Shown here in pieces: positions 22,283 to 39,665 of a stretch of 64,000 nucleotides of DNA. The stretch covers positions 1 to 64,000 of the forward strand of contig BDIU01000208.1 in the NCBI GenBank assembly GCA_002118135.1. The letters are read 5' to 3'. The DNA is from Trebouxia sp. TZW2008 (lineage: Eukaryota > Chlorophyta > Trebouxiophyceae > Trebouxiales > Trebouxiaceae). The position numbers were made by a program, and so were the translations under genes. How positions within the stretch are numbered: the stretch's first letter is position 1; each line of letters begins with the position of its first letter. The notes beneath the pieces were generated by a model, which saw only the letters and a program-made list of their open reading frames with translations, had not been told where the DNA came from and made no database searches.

Positions 22283-25200
22283 ATGCCGATTTCCCGTTGG
22301 GTGTATGTTGCGTGCGCTTCACTGCTTGCTTTGGACGTCGCGCAAGCAGCCTCGCATACTTTTCAACCGAACGAGCCTGTAAAGCTCTACGCAAACAAGG
22401 TTGGACCGTTCAGCAATCCCAGGTGAGGCAGCCCGAGCCATTGCTGCTGCCGATTCGTTCCATGGTGGAAGCATTACTGAATCGAGTGTTTGCTTGTGCA
22501 GCGAGACCTACCAGTATTATGACTTGCCATTCTGTCGAACGCCTGATGGCCTTGAACACAAGCCTGAGACACTTGGGGAGGTGAATAGACGAAAACGCTT
22601 TCTACTGCAACATGTCTCAAGCTGCAGCCACGCAAGCAAGTGCCCTGCTGGTCCACGGCAGTCCATTGCACGCTGCTGTTGCTGTTCCTGTCAGCACAGT
22701 CACCGATTTGGTTAGTGCTCAACTGCACACCGCAGGTTGTCGACGGCAATCGCCTTATGAACACACCATATGACCTTAGCTTCAGAGCAGACAGGGATCA
22801 TGTATCACTTTGCACCAAGCAGCTGACCCAGAGCGAGATACAAAAGTTCCGCAAGGTCAGAAAAGCATATTTCTGGCATTACATACAATATTGTGGTTCC
22901 ACTGTGACATTCTGTATCAGTCTGAATGCAGGCTGTCAAGTCTGACTACTATTTCCAGATGTTCTATGATGATCTGCCTATTTGGGGTTTCATTGGCAAG
23001 CTGGAGAAAGTATCCAAACCATCTGGCATTGAAGTCCGATACTTCATCTTCACACACGTTCACTTTGACGTCTCATACAATGCTGACCATGTCGTGGAGA
23101 TTAGCGTTTCAACAGACTCACACCAAGTTGTGGACATATCAGAGGACGTTGTGGGATCATCTTCAGATGCCACCGTAACTGCAGAATTCACCTATTCTGC
23201 CAAATGGCGGGAAACAGATGTCACCTTTGACAAGCGCATGGACAAGTACCGCAGAAGCCAGTTCTTGCCACAGCATCTTGAGGCAAGCACTCTGGCACAA
23301 AGTTGACAGCATGTTGAGGCAAGCACTCTTGTTGTGCACACAAAGCTTTGAATGCAGGCCATTAATCATGCATGGCAAAGGCTCATTACAAACAAGCAAA
23401 CAAGCGCATGGTGCAGAAACTTCAGCAGGTCATCAACTCACTTGGCTCAGTGGTCAATGCGCTTGCAGACATGGCTTGCTTGAACAGAGTGGCAGATACC
23501 TGTGCTGCATCATCTTACCACAGCAAATGCACTCAACCTGGTGCAAGCACTGGGAACCTTATTGCAGTGCATTGAGCTGGCATATGCATCTCTATCTATC
23601 CCCCTCTTTTTGAACAGAGAATCGTTGACGAGCAAAAGACATTGAAGAGATAGAGTCTCTCTCTTCAGGAAGTCTTCACAAATTCTCAGAAGTGACTTGC
23701 ATTGATACAGCATCAACGCCCGCTGTGTGACAGTGCTGCTGCTGACTGACTTCCTGGTCAGCATCTTGACACACATATCCTGAAGAGACCTTCACAAGTG
23801 AACTTTTGTTTTCCCTGCAGATCCACTGGTTCAGTATCATCAACTCCTGTGTGACAGTGCTTCTGCTGACTGGCTTCCTAGCCACCATCCTAATGCGTGT
23901 CCTCAAGAAGGACTTTGTCAAGTATACTCAAGATGATGAAGGTGATCACTGCTGTGCCCAGGTGCTCCTGTGATATGCTGTAACATGCAACATGCAATCT
24001 TGCCGCATTGGCACTTTGTGGTTTGCTTGAACGATGATAACGAGTTGCATATAGTCAGTGATTGTCACGGGGTATGGTGTTATTGCAATTCTGATTGCGT
24101 GTGTTTGCATTGAGAACAACTAAAGCAGATCTGATTAGGTGCCTCTGACCCCCATGCGAGTCTTGAGCCTATGACAAGATCCCCAAAGAAAACAATCCGC
24201 ACTACATTGGCTGCTTCGTCAATCCAACCTGATGCTGGCGTGATTCTGCAGTGCTTGACGATTCTGAGGAGACAGGCTGGAAATACATCCATGGGGATGT
24301 GTTTAGGTTCCCGCCTCACAAAAATGTCTTCTGTGCGTTTGTGGGCACTGGTGCTCAGGTACTTGCCCCAGCGCCCACTGCATGCATGTGGGCAGGTGCT
24401 CATAACAGCGTGTCAGTGATTGAGCTTGAGCTAGGATGCATGGCACCTGATTGCCTGCCAGTCACCCTTGATGTTGCACGTGCACCTTGACAACATGGCT
24501 TATCTCCAACAGTTGTATATGAGCGCAATCTGCCTGCTAGTCACCCTTGATGTCACACATGCACACACACAACCAGGCTTCTTTCCAACAGGTGTACACA
24601 ACCGCAAGATGCCAGAACAGGCTAAACTCAAGGCATCTTGCTGCTACACATTGTGGTGTCTGATGTCCAACAGTTCAACATCAACCGTCCTTACCGTGAT
24701 GCTCAGAACAAGCCAGCCTGGCAAGATAGGACTTGGGCCATACACACCTAGCACATGTCCTGGATTGCGTAAAATCTATGCTTGTTATCATTTCGCTGCT
24801 GCCTGCCCATCAGAAAGTTCTGCATACCCAAATCTGCCAACAGTTTGCTGACTGCTTGTGTGCCTTGGCCGCAGCTTTTCACTCTGTCCATCTTCATATT
24901 TGTGCTGGCCTGTGTGGGGGTCTTCTACCCCTACAACAGGGGCGGCCTCTTCACAGCCCTAATAGTGCTGTACGCGCTGACTGCCAGCATCAGTGGCTAC
25001 ATGGCTGCCTCCTACTACACCCAAATGGAGGGCACACAATGGGTCAGAAACATCCTGCTAACCTGCATCACCTTCTGCGGGCCACTTTTCCTCACCTTCT
25101 GCTTCAACAATACTGTGGCCATTGTCTACAGGGTAATCTTTCAGCATAGCCTTTCAGATATGCTTGCTCTTGCTGCTACTTTTGCTGTTGAGGGTCTTGC

Positions 25201-27179
25201 CACCTGATGTGCTATGGTGCTGCTTGTGCCTGAGGTTGTTGTGATCAACACCACATCTCTCCGTTTGATGTGCTGTGGTGCTGCTTGTGTCTAGGGTTGC
25301 TAGTGATCAACACCACAGATGCCATTTCTTGACAGACTGTTTGCTTGAACATGTTGCCTGCAGCATCTGCATGATGCTTGCTCTTTTTGCAATTTGCTAC
25401 TGACCATATATGCTGCAGTCCACACAAGCCCTTCCATTTGGCACCATTGTTGTGATTCTGGTCATCTGGGCGCTAGTCACCATTCCACTGTGTATCCTGG
25501 GCGGCATCATGGGCAAAAATAACAGGTGAATTGAGCAAGTTTGCTTCAGAGCAATGCAAACTGCATAAACAATAAACACAAGAGACGCACAGCTGTCTGC
25601 ACCATCAGGCAGACGAACAATGACAGTGGTTTCAATCATCCTAATGCGTGTGAAGCTACATTTTCCTGCTGAAACTTGGAGACACTTGATGTGTCCAGTA
25701 TGTACGTAGCTGGGCCTGCTGAGCCTGCTGAGCATGTCTAGCACACGTTTAGAATAAAAATGATATATTGATGTATGTAACATCAGTGACGCACTGCTAA
25801 TGCTGCAGATCTGAGTTTTATGCCCCATGTCGGACCAACAAGTACCCACGAGAGATACCGGAGCTGCCATGGTACCGCTCTGCAGTCCCTCAAATGGTCA
25901 TGGCAGGTCAGTCATGCTTTTACATCTTGTGTCAAGCCTGAAACTATTGTGCGCTGCTGAACATATGCATGTGATACTTGATCATGCTGCGTGATTGTGT
26001 TGCTATTTGGCAGCAGCACCTTATAACAAACTGTCATTGCTATTTGCATATACACACGCTTTGGCGATTCTGGCTTGCGTGCATAGTATTGAGCCACAGA
26101 CTTCTTGCTGCATGCATGAGTTTGCAATTTGTTAGATGTCTTCATGACTCACCCTGATGTTAAGCTGATTGGAAATGCAAGGTTGCCTTGCAAACATGCA
26201 GGCTTCTTGCCATTCAGCGCCATCTACATTGAGCTGTACTACATCTTTGCCAGCGTGTGGGGCCACAAGGTCTACACCATCTACTCCATCCTCTTCATTG
26301 TCTTCATCATCCTTATCATTGTCACAGCCTTCATCACCATTGCCCTCACCTACTTCCAACTGGCAGTGGAAGACCATACTTGGTGGTGGCGATCCTTCCT
26401 GTGTGGTGGTTCCACTGGTAAGTCTCACAACAATACCACACTCACGACACTGTGACATTGCTCACATTGTAACAGTTTTCACATTCAGAAGCACCAACTC
26501 ACGAGCTGTGATGCACTCCACCTGCAATCAATTTTTTGCAGATGCATGTTGCATTTCTGATTAAGGCGTCTCGCCATTGGACAAGCACTTACACAGCTGT
26601 GATGTCAACTGCCATGATGCGAAAGAGCAGCAGATTCAAGCAGCATTGCAGCAGCTTATGCTGCGCCATGCTTTGCTTTTGCTTGGCTGTGTCATACTGA
26701 TTGAAACTCAATGCAGGTGTCTTTGTATACGGCTACTGCTTGTATTACTATACGGCAAGAAGCGACATGTCAGGCTTCATGCAAGCCAGCTTCTTCTTTG
26801 GATACATGGGCATTGTGTGCTTTGGCTTCTTCCTGATGCTAGGGACAGTAGGATGGCGAGCGTCCCTGATGTTTGTGCGGCACATATACAAGGTAGGCTG
26901 GATGTACACAATGGCAAGAAGCAAAGCAGAGCTGCATCACACAAGAAACAGCATGGAGTCTATGACATGGTGATGCATGCATTGCTGACTGGGCTTCTCT
27001 TGCGCAATGTCTTTGTTGAAAATTGCATCCAACCCTGTCTCTGAGCCATGTCAGACAACGTATTGTTTGGTACACAAAGCATGCACAGAACACTTTGCTG
27101 TGATCACACAGCCCGCTGCTATGAGAAGAGCTAAGGCTGGTCTTGTTTGTGTCTATTTCAGGCTATCAAATGTGAGTAG
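22283..27179 (+). CDS. TM9SF/nonaspanin (EMP70-family) nine-span membrane protein
   Basis: Twelve exons: 22283-22422, 22502-22580, 22736-22855, 22932-23282, 23821-23941, 24252-24358, 24875-25132, 25419-25525, 25809-25906, 26202-26417, 26717-26892, 27162-27179; 596 aa. A signal peptide ([19 protein letters not shown]) leads into the lumenal domain with [25 protein letters not shown] and [14 protein letters not shown]. The membrane part begins at [20 protein letters not shown] and keeps family blocks [40 protein letters not shown] and [12 protein letters not shown]. The last exon encodes only AIKCE, completing HIYKAIKCE, the C-terminal endosome/Golgi sorting tail usual in plant family members. 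These proteins sit in the Golgi and endosomes and influence membrane-protein sorting. Intron 4 starts with GC (GAG|GCAAGC). Every junction is in phase. Confidence 0.93.
23688..23818 (+). pseudogene. decayed copy of TM9SF exon 5 within intron 4
   Basis: About 100 bp of intron 4 (about 23700-23800) repeats the first part of exon 5 (23826-23935). Shared blocks include TGTGTGACAGTGCT, CTGCTGACTG and CTTCCT, but there are in-frame stops and indels. It ends about 20 bp before the real acceptor. It cannot replace exon 5. Confidence 0.75.
24655..24776 (+). mobile_element. non-LTR retrotransposon ORF C-terminal fragment (in TM9SF intron 6)
   Basis: The plus strand reads [20 protein letters not shown] then [11 protein letters not shown] and a stop. 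This Trp-rich end resembles the C-terminus of reverse-transcriptase ORFs in non-LTR elements. Related but more decayed copies are near 36.1 kb (minus) and 37.1 kb (plus), all ending with a similar ACACACCTAGCAC stretch. It is a short, 5'-truncated relic. Confidence 0.6.
25203..25325 (+). repeat. intronic tandem duplication in TM9SF intron 7
   Basis: Two adjacent copies of an approximately 65 bp unit (TGATGTGCT...GCTGCTTGTG...GATCAACACCACA) lie in intron 7. Divergence is low, so the duplication looks young. Confidence 0.6.
25700..25765 (-). repeat. dispersed short repeat, copy 1 (minus orientation)
   Basis: On the minus strand this reads TTCTAAACGTGTGCTAGACA followed by two GCTCAGCAGG units. 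Similar sequence occurs at about 30.25, 45.19 and 50.55-50.62 kb, always inside introns. Confidence 0.5.
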
Positions 27180-27868
27180 CGTTCCCAAGATGCCACAGAC
27201 CAACACCTATTGCAACTGGCAAAGCTGCTGCGGCCCACTTCAGTCATACAGCAGGTGCTTTGCTGGATAGTTTTGCTGCCATGATCAGTCACAGCCAACT
27301 CTTTCACAGTCAGCAGCTGTCCGGGCTCACAATATGGCTTCAATGCCCAGATTTACAGGCATTTCGACTTTATTGTATGCAGCGCCGTGCAATAGTGCAG
27401 TGGCTATCAGGCCAAGCCCGATCAAGCTGTCAGCTGATTGAAGATCGTCTTGACGATGTTTCATCAATGAGTGCGGCTGATGTCAAGACTGAAGCAATTG
27501 AAGCAACGCTTGCACATTTTCTGAAGCATCACTCTGCACGTCACTGACGGCCATTCAATATGGTTTCTAGCTCAATGGTTGTATTTAACTAAATTTGCGT
27601 GCAGATATAATGCAGGCAAGCTGTACTGCAGCTGATCGTTGCTGCGTGTCATTGTAGAGCTCTGTGCTGCTGGAGGGATTGGAGACACTTCCAAATTTCT
27701 AGGCATGATTGCAGATCAAGGGCATTAGTACAGCATTGCTCTGTCTCACCCCAGCATCAACGTACATGTGAAATGAGGCATGGAGAGCGGCAGACAGCAT
27801 GCACCCCAAAGCGCGTGGCTTTATTTTCTGTTCACAAATGCAAGGTTTTTACATAAGGTTCACGCAAG
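27180..27868. other. convergent 3' intergenic region
   Basis: This lies between the TM9SF stop (+) and the uridine kinase stop (-). A plus frame at 27260-27547 has no recognisable domain. Presumably two 3' UTRs. Confidence 0.5.
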
Positions 27869-28941
27869 TCACGCAGCAACTGACAATGAATGAGAGGGCA
27901 GTCTGCTGGACAGCCTAAACTTGATGTGCTGCAATATCAAATCTATAGCTATCTCGTTCTCCGCCCCTCGTGGTATCTGCACAAAACAGTGCTTGTGAGC
28001 AAAATTGACTACAGGCTGGCTGTGAATGAAAGCAATCAAGGTTAGGTTGGCCAGCAGATCACTCACAATGATGTCTGCTTCCTTCTTTGTGGGAAGAATG
28101 TAGCTTTCAAAGCTGGGTTTGACAGTGCGCTCATACTGATCTAGGACTTGCAAAACATCCCTGCCTCTATGCATGATGTCCCTTCTGACTCTGCAGCAAT
28201 CACACAACAGTCAGTTGGCTGAGGCCTGTAAAGACCTGATGAAAGGTACCAAGATCTTGTGTCTTGGCTGATGAAGTTTAGTTTTGCTTACCTACGAGCC
28301 AGCCTGGTGTCAGCATCTGTGTCCACAAAAATTTTGAGGTCAAAGAGCTGCTGTAGAGCTGGCGTGTAGAAGGCTAGAATGCCATCAAACAAGATGACAT
28401 CTGCGTGCTGTACTGGTATTTGCCCTGTCCTTGAGCTGGTCACAAAGTCATACTGAGGGATCTCAACAGGATGAGACTGCTTCAGCTCGCTGAGGCAGTG
28501 AATGATCTCGTCAAAGGCAAATGCATTTGGATGATCGAAGTTGAAGTTGGCAATATCTGCTGTTTCCTGAGGCGTCAGATTTCTGTAGAAGCTGTCCTGG
28601 GACAGGTTGATGATCACTCCTTCTTCCTCCTGCAATGCTGCTTTTCAGACTCAGGAGCATGTTTGACCTGCATGGTAGGACGGTAGAGACTGTTTGCAGC
28701 AAGGAACTACGCAGCGCAAGGGACGACAGGACGCGCAGCACCCAGGTGTCCTCAACTGCCTGAAAGAGCCACTCTTTGCAACACTCACCGGGACGTCTTT
28801 TCTGAGTTGTTTCATGATCTTGCGGCAAACGCTAGTCTTTCCCGATGCTGTGCCGCCTGCGACACCGATGATGAACGGCGCAAGGCTTGCGCGATCTTGA
28901 TTGCCGCTGATCGATACTTCTGTGGCAGCCTGACGGTCCAT
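27869..28941 (-). CDS. uridine kinase (uridine/cytidine kinase family)
   Basis: Four exons on the minus strand: 28941-28789, 28629-28292, 28190-28067, 27976-27869; 240 aa. The P-loop is [12 protein letters not shown] near residue 26. Other family blocks are [14 protein letters not shown] (the substrate-binding Asp-Ser-Phe-Tyr segment), [44 protein letters not shown], and [18 protein letters not shown], the lid region. The end is [20 protein letters not shown]. The enzyme phosphorylates uridine or cytidine in pyrimidine salvage. There is no phosphoribosyltransferase domain fused downstream, unlike many plant UK/UPRT proteins. The last intron was placed at ATT|GTGAGT because reading through it breaks the conserved IIPRG block. 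Confidence 0.9.
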
Positions 28942-29508
28942 CGGCCAGACCAACGATGTGCGTTGAGACTGCCGTTGATTTGCTGATACCTGACGGACAC
29001 CCTTTCGACAGCAGCGCAAAAGAGGGTAATGACGGCAGATTTGCTGTAGAGGAGCAGTGTGCATACACAGAGCGGCGCAGCCTCGCTGGACTTGTGGACA
29101 GAGCTTCAAGATTACACAGAAAGCGCAAGCTGATGCACACGTCTGCAATGCGCACGCCTTTCTGCCCTTTGCGCTGTTTTTGCACAGCCAAACACGGTCA
29201 AGCACGGATTCCAGCCCAACTACAGCGATTCGCCAAGTGCCCTCTTTTACAGCCCTTTTACATAATGGATTGCGCCCTCTGCGCCCTGCTGGCGTCGAGG
29301 AGGTCGTTTAAAGTCGCTGTACTCTGCGCTACTCACCGACGTTGGCTTGCGCCATTGCTGCAGAAAAGAATCGCTCGGCATAGCTGCAGTTTCTTTATAC
29401 GTATACTCGCTTTCCTGGTGGTGACAGTTGGCACTGACTGATCGTTAGCTGGGTATACGCCTGCGGTCCGTTCGGGATTGTCTGAGCGCATGGTCACGAG
29501 CTGCTGAC
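28942..29508. promoter_or_regulatory. divergent promoter region, uridine kinase (-) / bL19 (+)
   Basis: This 567 bp separates the start codons. Open frames across it on both strands have no recognisable domain. Promoters and 5' UTRs of both genes are expected here. Confidence 0.45.
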
Positions 29509-30613
29509 ATGCTGAGGAGCTTACGGCAGACCATCCCTGCTGCTTTACAGTTGTCTCACGCATCAAAAACAGCCTCACCAGGACTTTGCTATCAGGCTTG
29601 CAGTCAACACATCTGGCAAAGTCAGCTACCGAGCCTACCCACCTTAGCGCATTATTTTCATGCGGGACAGACAGCACAAGCTGCAGAAACTGCAGCAAAT
29701 GGTCAAAATGCGCCAAAACATCCTTGGACTCCAACTGCACAGCTGCAGAAGAGGAAAGCATTGACCAAGCGAATGAGTTTCTTGATGCAGGTCTGTCATG
29801 TTTCCAATCATGTGCTGGTGACCTTGCAAAATTTAATCCCCGTGCAAGACAGCCTGCTTGCTGCTTTGCAGACATTAGAAGCAGAGCAGACTGCCGCCAT
29901 GGATGCATCAAGGCAGCTTCCTGACTTTGGCCCAGGAGACGTAGTCGAGATCAGAATGGTATACCCATTTGTCACCATGTTGCATTCTGACCAGAGCTGC
30001 TCATATACACAAGTTTGCCGTGTTCAGTTCACAAACTCTCCTGACAACGGTATGCAGGCTGTCCCAGAAAATCGGCGCAAGGTTGCGGTGATGAAGGGTG
30101 TGGTCATTGCGAGAAAGAACAGAGGCTGGCAGTCTGCCTTCACCATCAGAAACTACCTTGGCAATGCAGGAGGCATAGAGCGCACATTCCCTGTGTAAGC
30201 TTCTGCCTTTGTCCAGCTGTGCAACAAGATTGTGGTTCAGTTTGTCATTCATTTGAGAAGCATGCTACATAGGCTCAGCAGGCCCAGCTTGTGGTCATCA
30301 TTTATACATTGGCACTGAGACTGTTGCATCTATCTTGCCCTTATTTGGTTTTGTCTGCTGCGCAGCTTAGGCGTGGTTTCTCGCACCATTGTGTACAAAT
30401 CTTGTGAGATGATACAGGCTCAGCTTGTGGTGCCAGATTGTGGTTGATGATCACATGCTTCAAAGCTGCAAGAAAGCGTACTCAGGCAGTGTCATGCTGT
30501 GCAGGTACTCTCCAAGCCTTTTGGGAGTCAAGGTTCTGGAGCATCGCCCGGTGCGGCGTGCAAAGCTGTACTACCTCAGAGGGAGGAAGCCCTCTGAGTA
30601 CAAAGTGCAGTAA
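29509..30613 (+). CDS. organellar ribosomal protein bL19
   Basis: Four exons: 29509-29790, 29872-29958, 30058-30194, 30505-30613; 204 aa. The first 90 residues form an Arg/Ser/Gln-rich leader with few acidic residues (MLRSLRQTIPAALQLSHASK), typical of an organelle presequence. The bL19 core follows: LPDFGPGDVVEIRM, RRKVAVMKGVVIARKNRGWQ and SAFTIRNYLG, ending YSPSLLGVKVLEHRPVRRAK and LYYLRGRKPSEYKV. bL19 sits at the subunit interface of bacterial-type ribosomes. The leader suggests mitochondria more than plastid, but this is not decisive. All junctions keep phase. Confidence 0.88.
30247..30290 (+). repeat. dispersed short repeat, copy 2
   Basis: CATTCATTTGAGAAGCATGC followed by TACATAGGCTCAGCAGG, inside bL19 intron 3. 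It is a more diverged member of the repeat seen at 25.7, 45.2 and 50.6 kb. A second partial GGCTCAGCTTGTGG lies near 30420. Confidence 0.4.
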
Positions 30614-31127
30614 ATGGCCTTTGTTGTGATGGCACTCTGGCCAGCTGTGATAAGCTGGATGGCAAGAACCAGCTCAACTTGCAGTGACAGCAGTCACGGC
30701 AGCTGTGCTCTGTGATCGATCATCTGGCACGGCTTCTGACAATTGCATGTTGCTGCAGTCACAAAATGGACAAGCAGTCCGCTGTCACAATGTTTATGCC
30801 TTGACTATCAGTCTGAAGCAGAAATGTAATCAGCACCAGCATCTACATGCAGGGAAATGGGACAACCAAAGTGGTTTTGCAGCTTTGCACAGTACACTTG
30901 TCCAGCGAATGAGCACCCAAATACCATTGTATGATACATGCTGACCACCAAAATACAGACATCACATCAGCATGACCTTCTGAGTCTTTGCACCAAAACC
31001 CAACGTTGTGGACATCTGGGTCTATGCGGGTTGATGTGCAGTCTTGAGGAAGCTCATCAGCCTGCCCACTCTATTGTGAGGCCTCAAACCAAGCTGCTAT
31101 TGCATGCTGTGATAGAGTTTTTTGCCT
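30614..31127. other. convergent 3' intergenic region
   Basis: This lies between the bL19 stop (+) and the Ala-rich gene stop (-). I see no coding signal. Confidence 0.5.
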
Positions 31128-31792
31128 TCATTTCCCAGCAGTAGCTACAGCTACAGCACCTGAGCTTGGGCTAGAATTCTTGGAGCATGTACTGCTCCCG
31201 TAAGAGCCTGCAATGGCTTGAGCACAGGCTTGAGCAACTGTTTGGCTGATCTTGAGGGCATAAGTGTAGCAATCACATACTATTACAGGCTCAATCTTGG
31301 AAGACTTTGCCTGCAAACAGCACAGCAGTCAATCATTGCTCATAAGCCCAACAGAGCTTCAGCGCTACAGCATGCCCTAGGCTGCAACATTTGTAATGTT
31401 GCCCAACATACGAGACAGACATTTTCACATGGAGTACACTTCAAAAGCAACTCTCAACGTTGGGCGCGAGCGAAAGCTGGCGCTGCGGCAGCACTGTCGG
31501 TGCTTGTCGAGATGCGTACCTGGGAGAATGCGGCGGCGATTGCAGCAGCTTGGTTGGCATTCAAGGCAGACGCACAAGCTTGAGCAGCGTTGTAGGGGTT
31601 GAGGCTAGTGAACGCCGCAGTGATAGGCCCGATGTAGGTTGTATCGCCAGTCGCAGCCACCGCGCCTCCGTTGCCAGCAGCGGCCAGTGCAGAGATGTCG
31701 CCAGCTGCTGCGAACGCTTCAGCTTGCGCAGCAGCGCTGCTGGCCATTAGCTGCAGGCACAGCACAAAAGCTGCGGCTTTGAGCATGGACAT
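31128..31792 (-). CDS. small secreted alanine-rich protein of unknown function
   Basis: Two exons on the minus strand: 31792-31520 and 31250-31128; 131 aa. It starts with a convincing signal peptide (MSMLKAAAFVLCLQLMASSA, cleavage near AAAQA). The mature part is Ala/Gly/Ser-rich with short A-Q-A repeats (ACASALNANQAAAIAAAFSQ; VAQACAQAIAG) and ends in a Ser/Gly/Val tail (SSGAVAVATAGK). Three cysteines remain in the mature part. I do not recognise a family. The repeats resemble Ala-rich secreted or cell-wall proteins of algae. The exon 2 acceptor was chosen for phase and could be a few codons off. Confidence 0.6.
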
Positions 31793-32722
31793 AGTGACAG
31801 GGCCCCGATACAAGTTCTCACGAGGTGCAAGCTGACGCAGCGGGCTACAGCTTTTGTGCCTGTCAGACCGTCAATGTGGGACCTTCGCGTTTTGGATTTA
31901 ATCCTGGTGACCAGCGGGAGCCGGTAGAGGACCGCAGCTGCCTTGCGTCAGTCATTTGGTCAGTCAGAGCACAAATTCGACAATATCCTTGGAAGATGCA
32001 AACGTGTCATCCTGTCACGTTCCATGCGAAGTTCAGGGTGCTTGACATCACTTCACACGCTTCCGGAGGGCCCAGGTGTGAAGCCGAGCTTCAGATTTTG
32101 ATTGACAGGTGTCATGATACCATGATCAGCATTGCAATGAAGGGTTGCACACTCCCTCGTCTAAATCGAATAGACAGCTGGTGCAAGATTTGGTGCATGC
32201 ATGCATTCCAGCATAACACGTGCTTGCTGCTAAGCCTGATTTCAACATGTACAGCGTACAATAAGCTTTGAATGTCATGATGAGCGGATCTTCAAATGCA
32301 CGTATTCGTAAGCAGGGTTTGCAGAAGTTTGCATGCTGTGTGGGCCTCATGCCACAAAGCAATGTGAAACGGTCCGGACAGTGAGCCAATGATCATTTCA
32401 GACAATTGGCGGGCATGCACAAGACGTCTTGTGGGACCTGGAGGGGGTGAGCTTCCCAGCCGTAACAAGTGCAGTTTCGCTTGTAATTGCCAAATCCAGA
32501 CTAACGGCCGTATCTCACCGCCGGCACATGGTACCCACGTGCGCTGACATGTGTGCAAGCCATGCTTCCATTTGATCCGCCGTCAAACCTGGCCCAAATA
32601 CTGGTCCTTTCCATCGACGCAGCGGAAAGACATTACAGACATATCAAACAGTTCAACTCAAGCGTCTTTGTGCACTGAAGCACTTGTCTGCGCAGCAGAC
32701 CTTTTTGTAGAACAAGCGAAAC
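31793..32722. promoter_or_regulatory. divergent promoter region, Ala-rich gene (-) / GDH (+), with a possible uORF
   Basis: About 930 bp between the start codons. A 38-codon open frame with its own ATG at 32562 and stop at 32676-32678 (MLPFDPPSNLAQIL...) ends 44 bp before the GDH ATG. If it lies on the same transcript it would be an upstream ORF that could lower GDH translation. Transcript boundaries are not known. Confidence 0.4.
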
Positions 32723-38766
<6,044 letters not shown>

Positions 38767-39665
38767 ATCTGACCCATTGACATGATCCATTGTATCAGGA
38801 ACGTTGCGTTTGCAATGGTCATCCTACAGACTTCTGTTGAGTATGGATAATCAGTCGCTTTTGCATGTGTTGGTGTTTGTGGGCGCAGGATGTGTACAAA
38901 GCAATCTCCCCATTTTGCAGGAATATCAGGGATGTACGAACATGCAGCTTATGCTGTACAGCAGCGAATCTGTTCTGTATGCCAGATTGTACAGATCAGT
39001 ATTGTCCGGACAGGCTGCGATCTGTCATGTTTTGCAACCCGTTGATCTATCAACATCTGTTATCAAATGCATGTTTCAAGTGCAAGATGCAACGCTGCAA
39101 TCTCCGGGCTCGAAATTGCATCAGACTGCCGAGCAATGTTGCAAAACATCAGGTGCCAATATCTACATATGCATTAGGGTGATGTCTGATCGGGGCCTCC
39201 GCCGGGCAGAAAATCAGTGCTGACCGGGTTGTGCGGCAAGAATGCTGTGCTTTCACAGAGAACACTCAAAGCAGCAAGCCAACACGCCTACAGAACGTGT
39301 CACACATACCCGAGAGGGTTGGCAGCATACCGGTTTATGCTGCTCAAAATTCTATCAATGAAATAGCATGTCTGTCTCAAACCTGCTTGAGGGAAAGACC
39401 TGGAGCTTGAAGCTTAGGCAACAACATACGAGGTGTATTCAATGCTCAATCATGTGTGATAGCCGTGCAGCAAAGCACGCACAACAGAAATGCTGCAGGT
39501 ACTGAATGACTGAGCTTTGACGCTGCCACTCAGCGTATCAGGTGTCAAATCTGATTTTGAACCTGAGACTTGATGGTACATGTTGAACTGAGCTCATGGT
39601 GATATAGCCCAAACTGCTGACACTGATTGACTGAGCCATAGCATTGCCAGACAATCTGATGAACT
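38767..39665. other. convergent 3' intergenic region
   Basis: This lies between the GDH stop (+) and the U-box gene stop (-). Plus frames at 38804-39223 have no recognisable domain. No RNA gene was recognised. Confidence 0.5.

Noticed and set aside
26132..26458. Acidic Asp/Glu-rich minus-strand frame
   Set aside because: Antisense of TM9SF exon 10, which is clearly coding on the plus strand.
28651..29205. Extended minus-strand frame upstream of uridine kinase giving a 184-aa protein
   Set aside because: The conserved kinase starts well from the ATG at 28941, and the extension has no presequence-like character. Part of the frame also runs into intron 1.
31460..31750. Plus-strand frame opposite the Ala-rich gene
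   Set aside because: Cys/Arg/Ser shadow of Ala codons. The minus frame has a signal peptide and consistent splicing.
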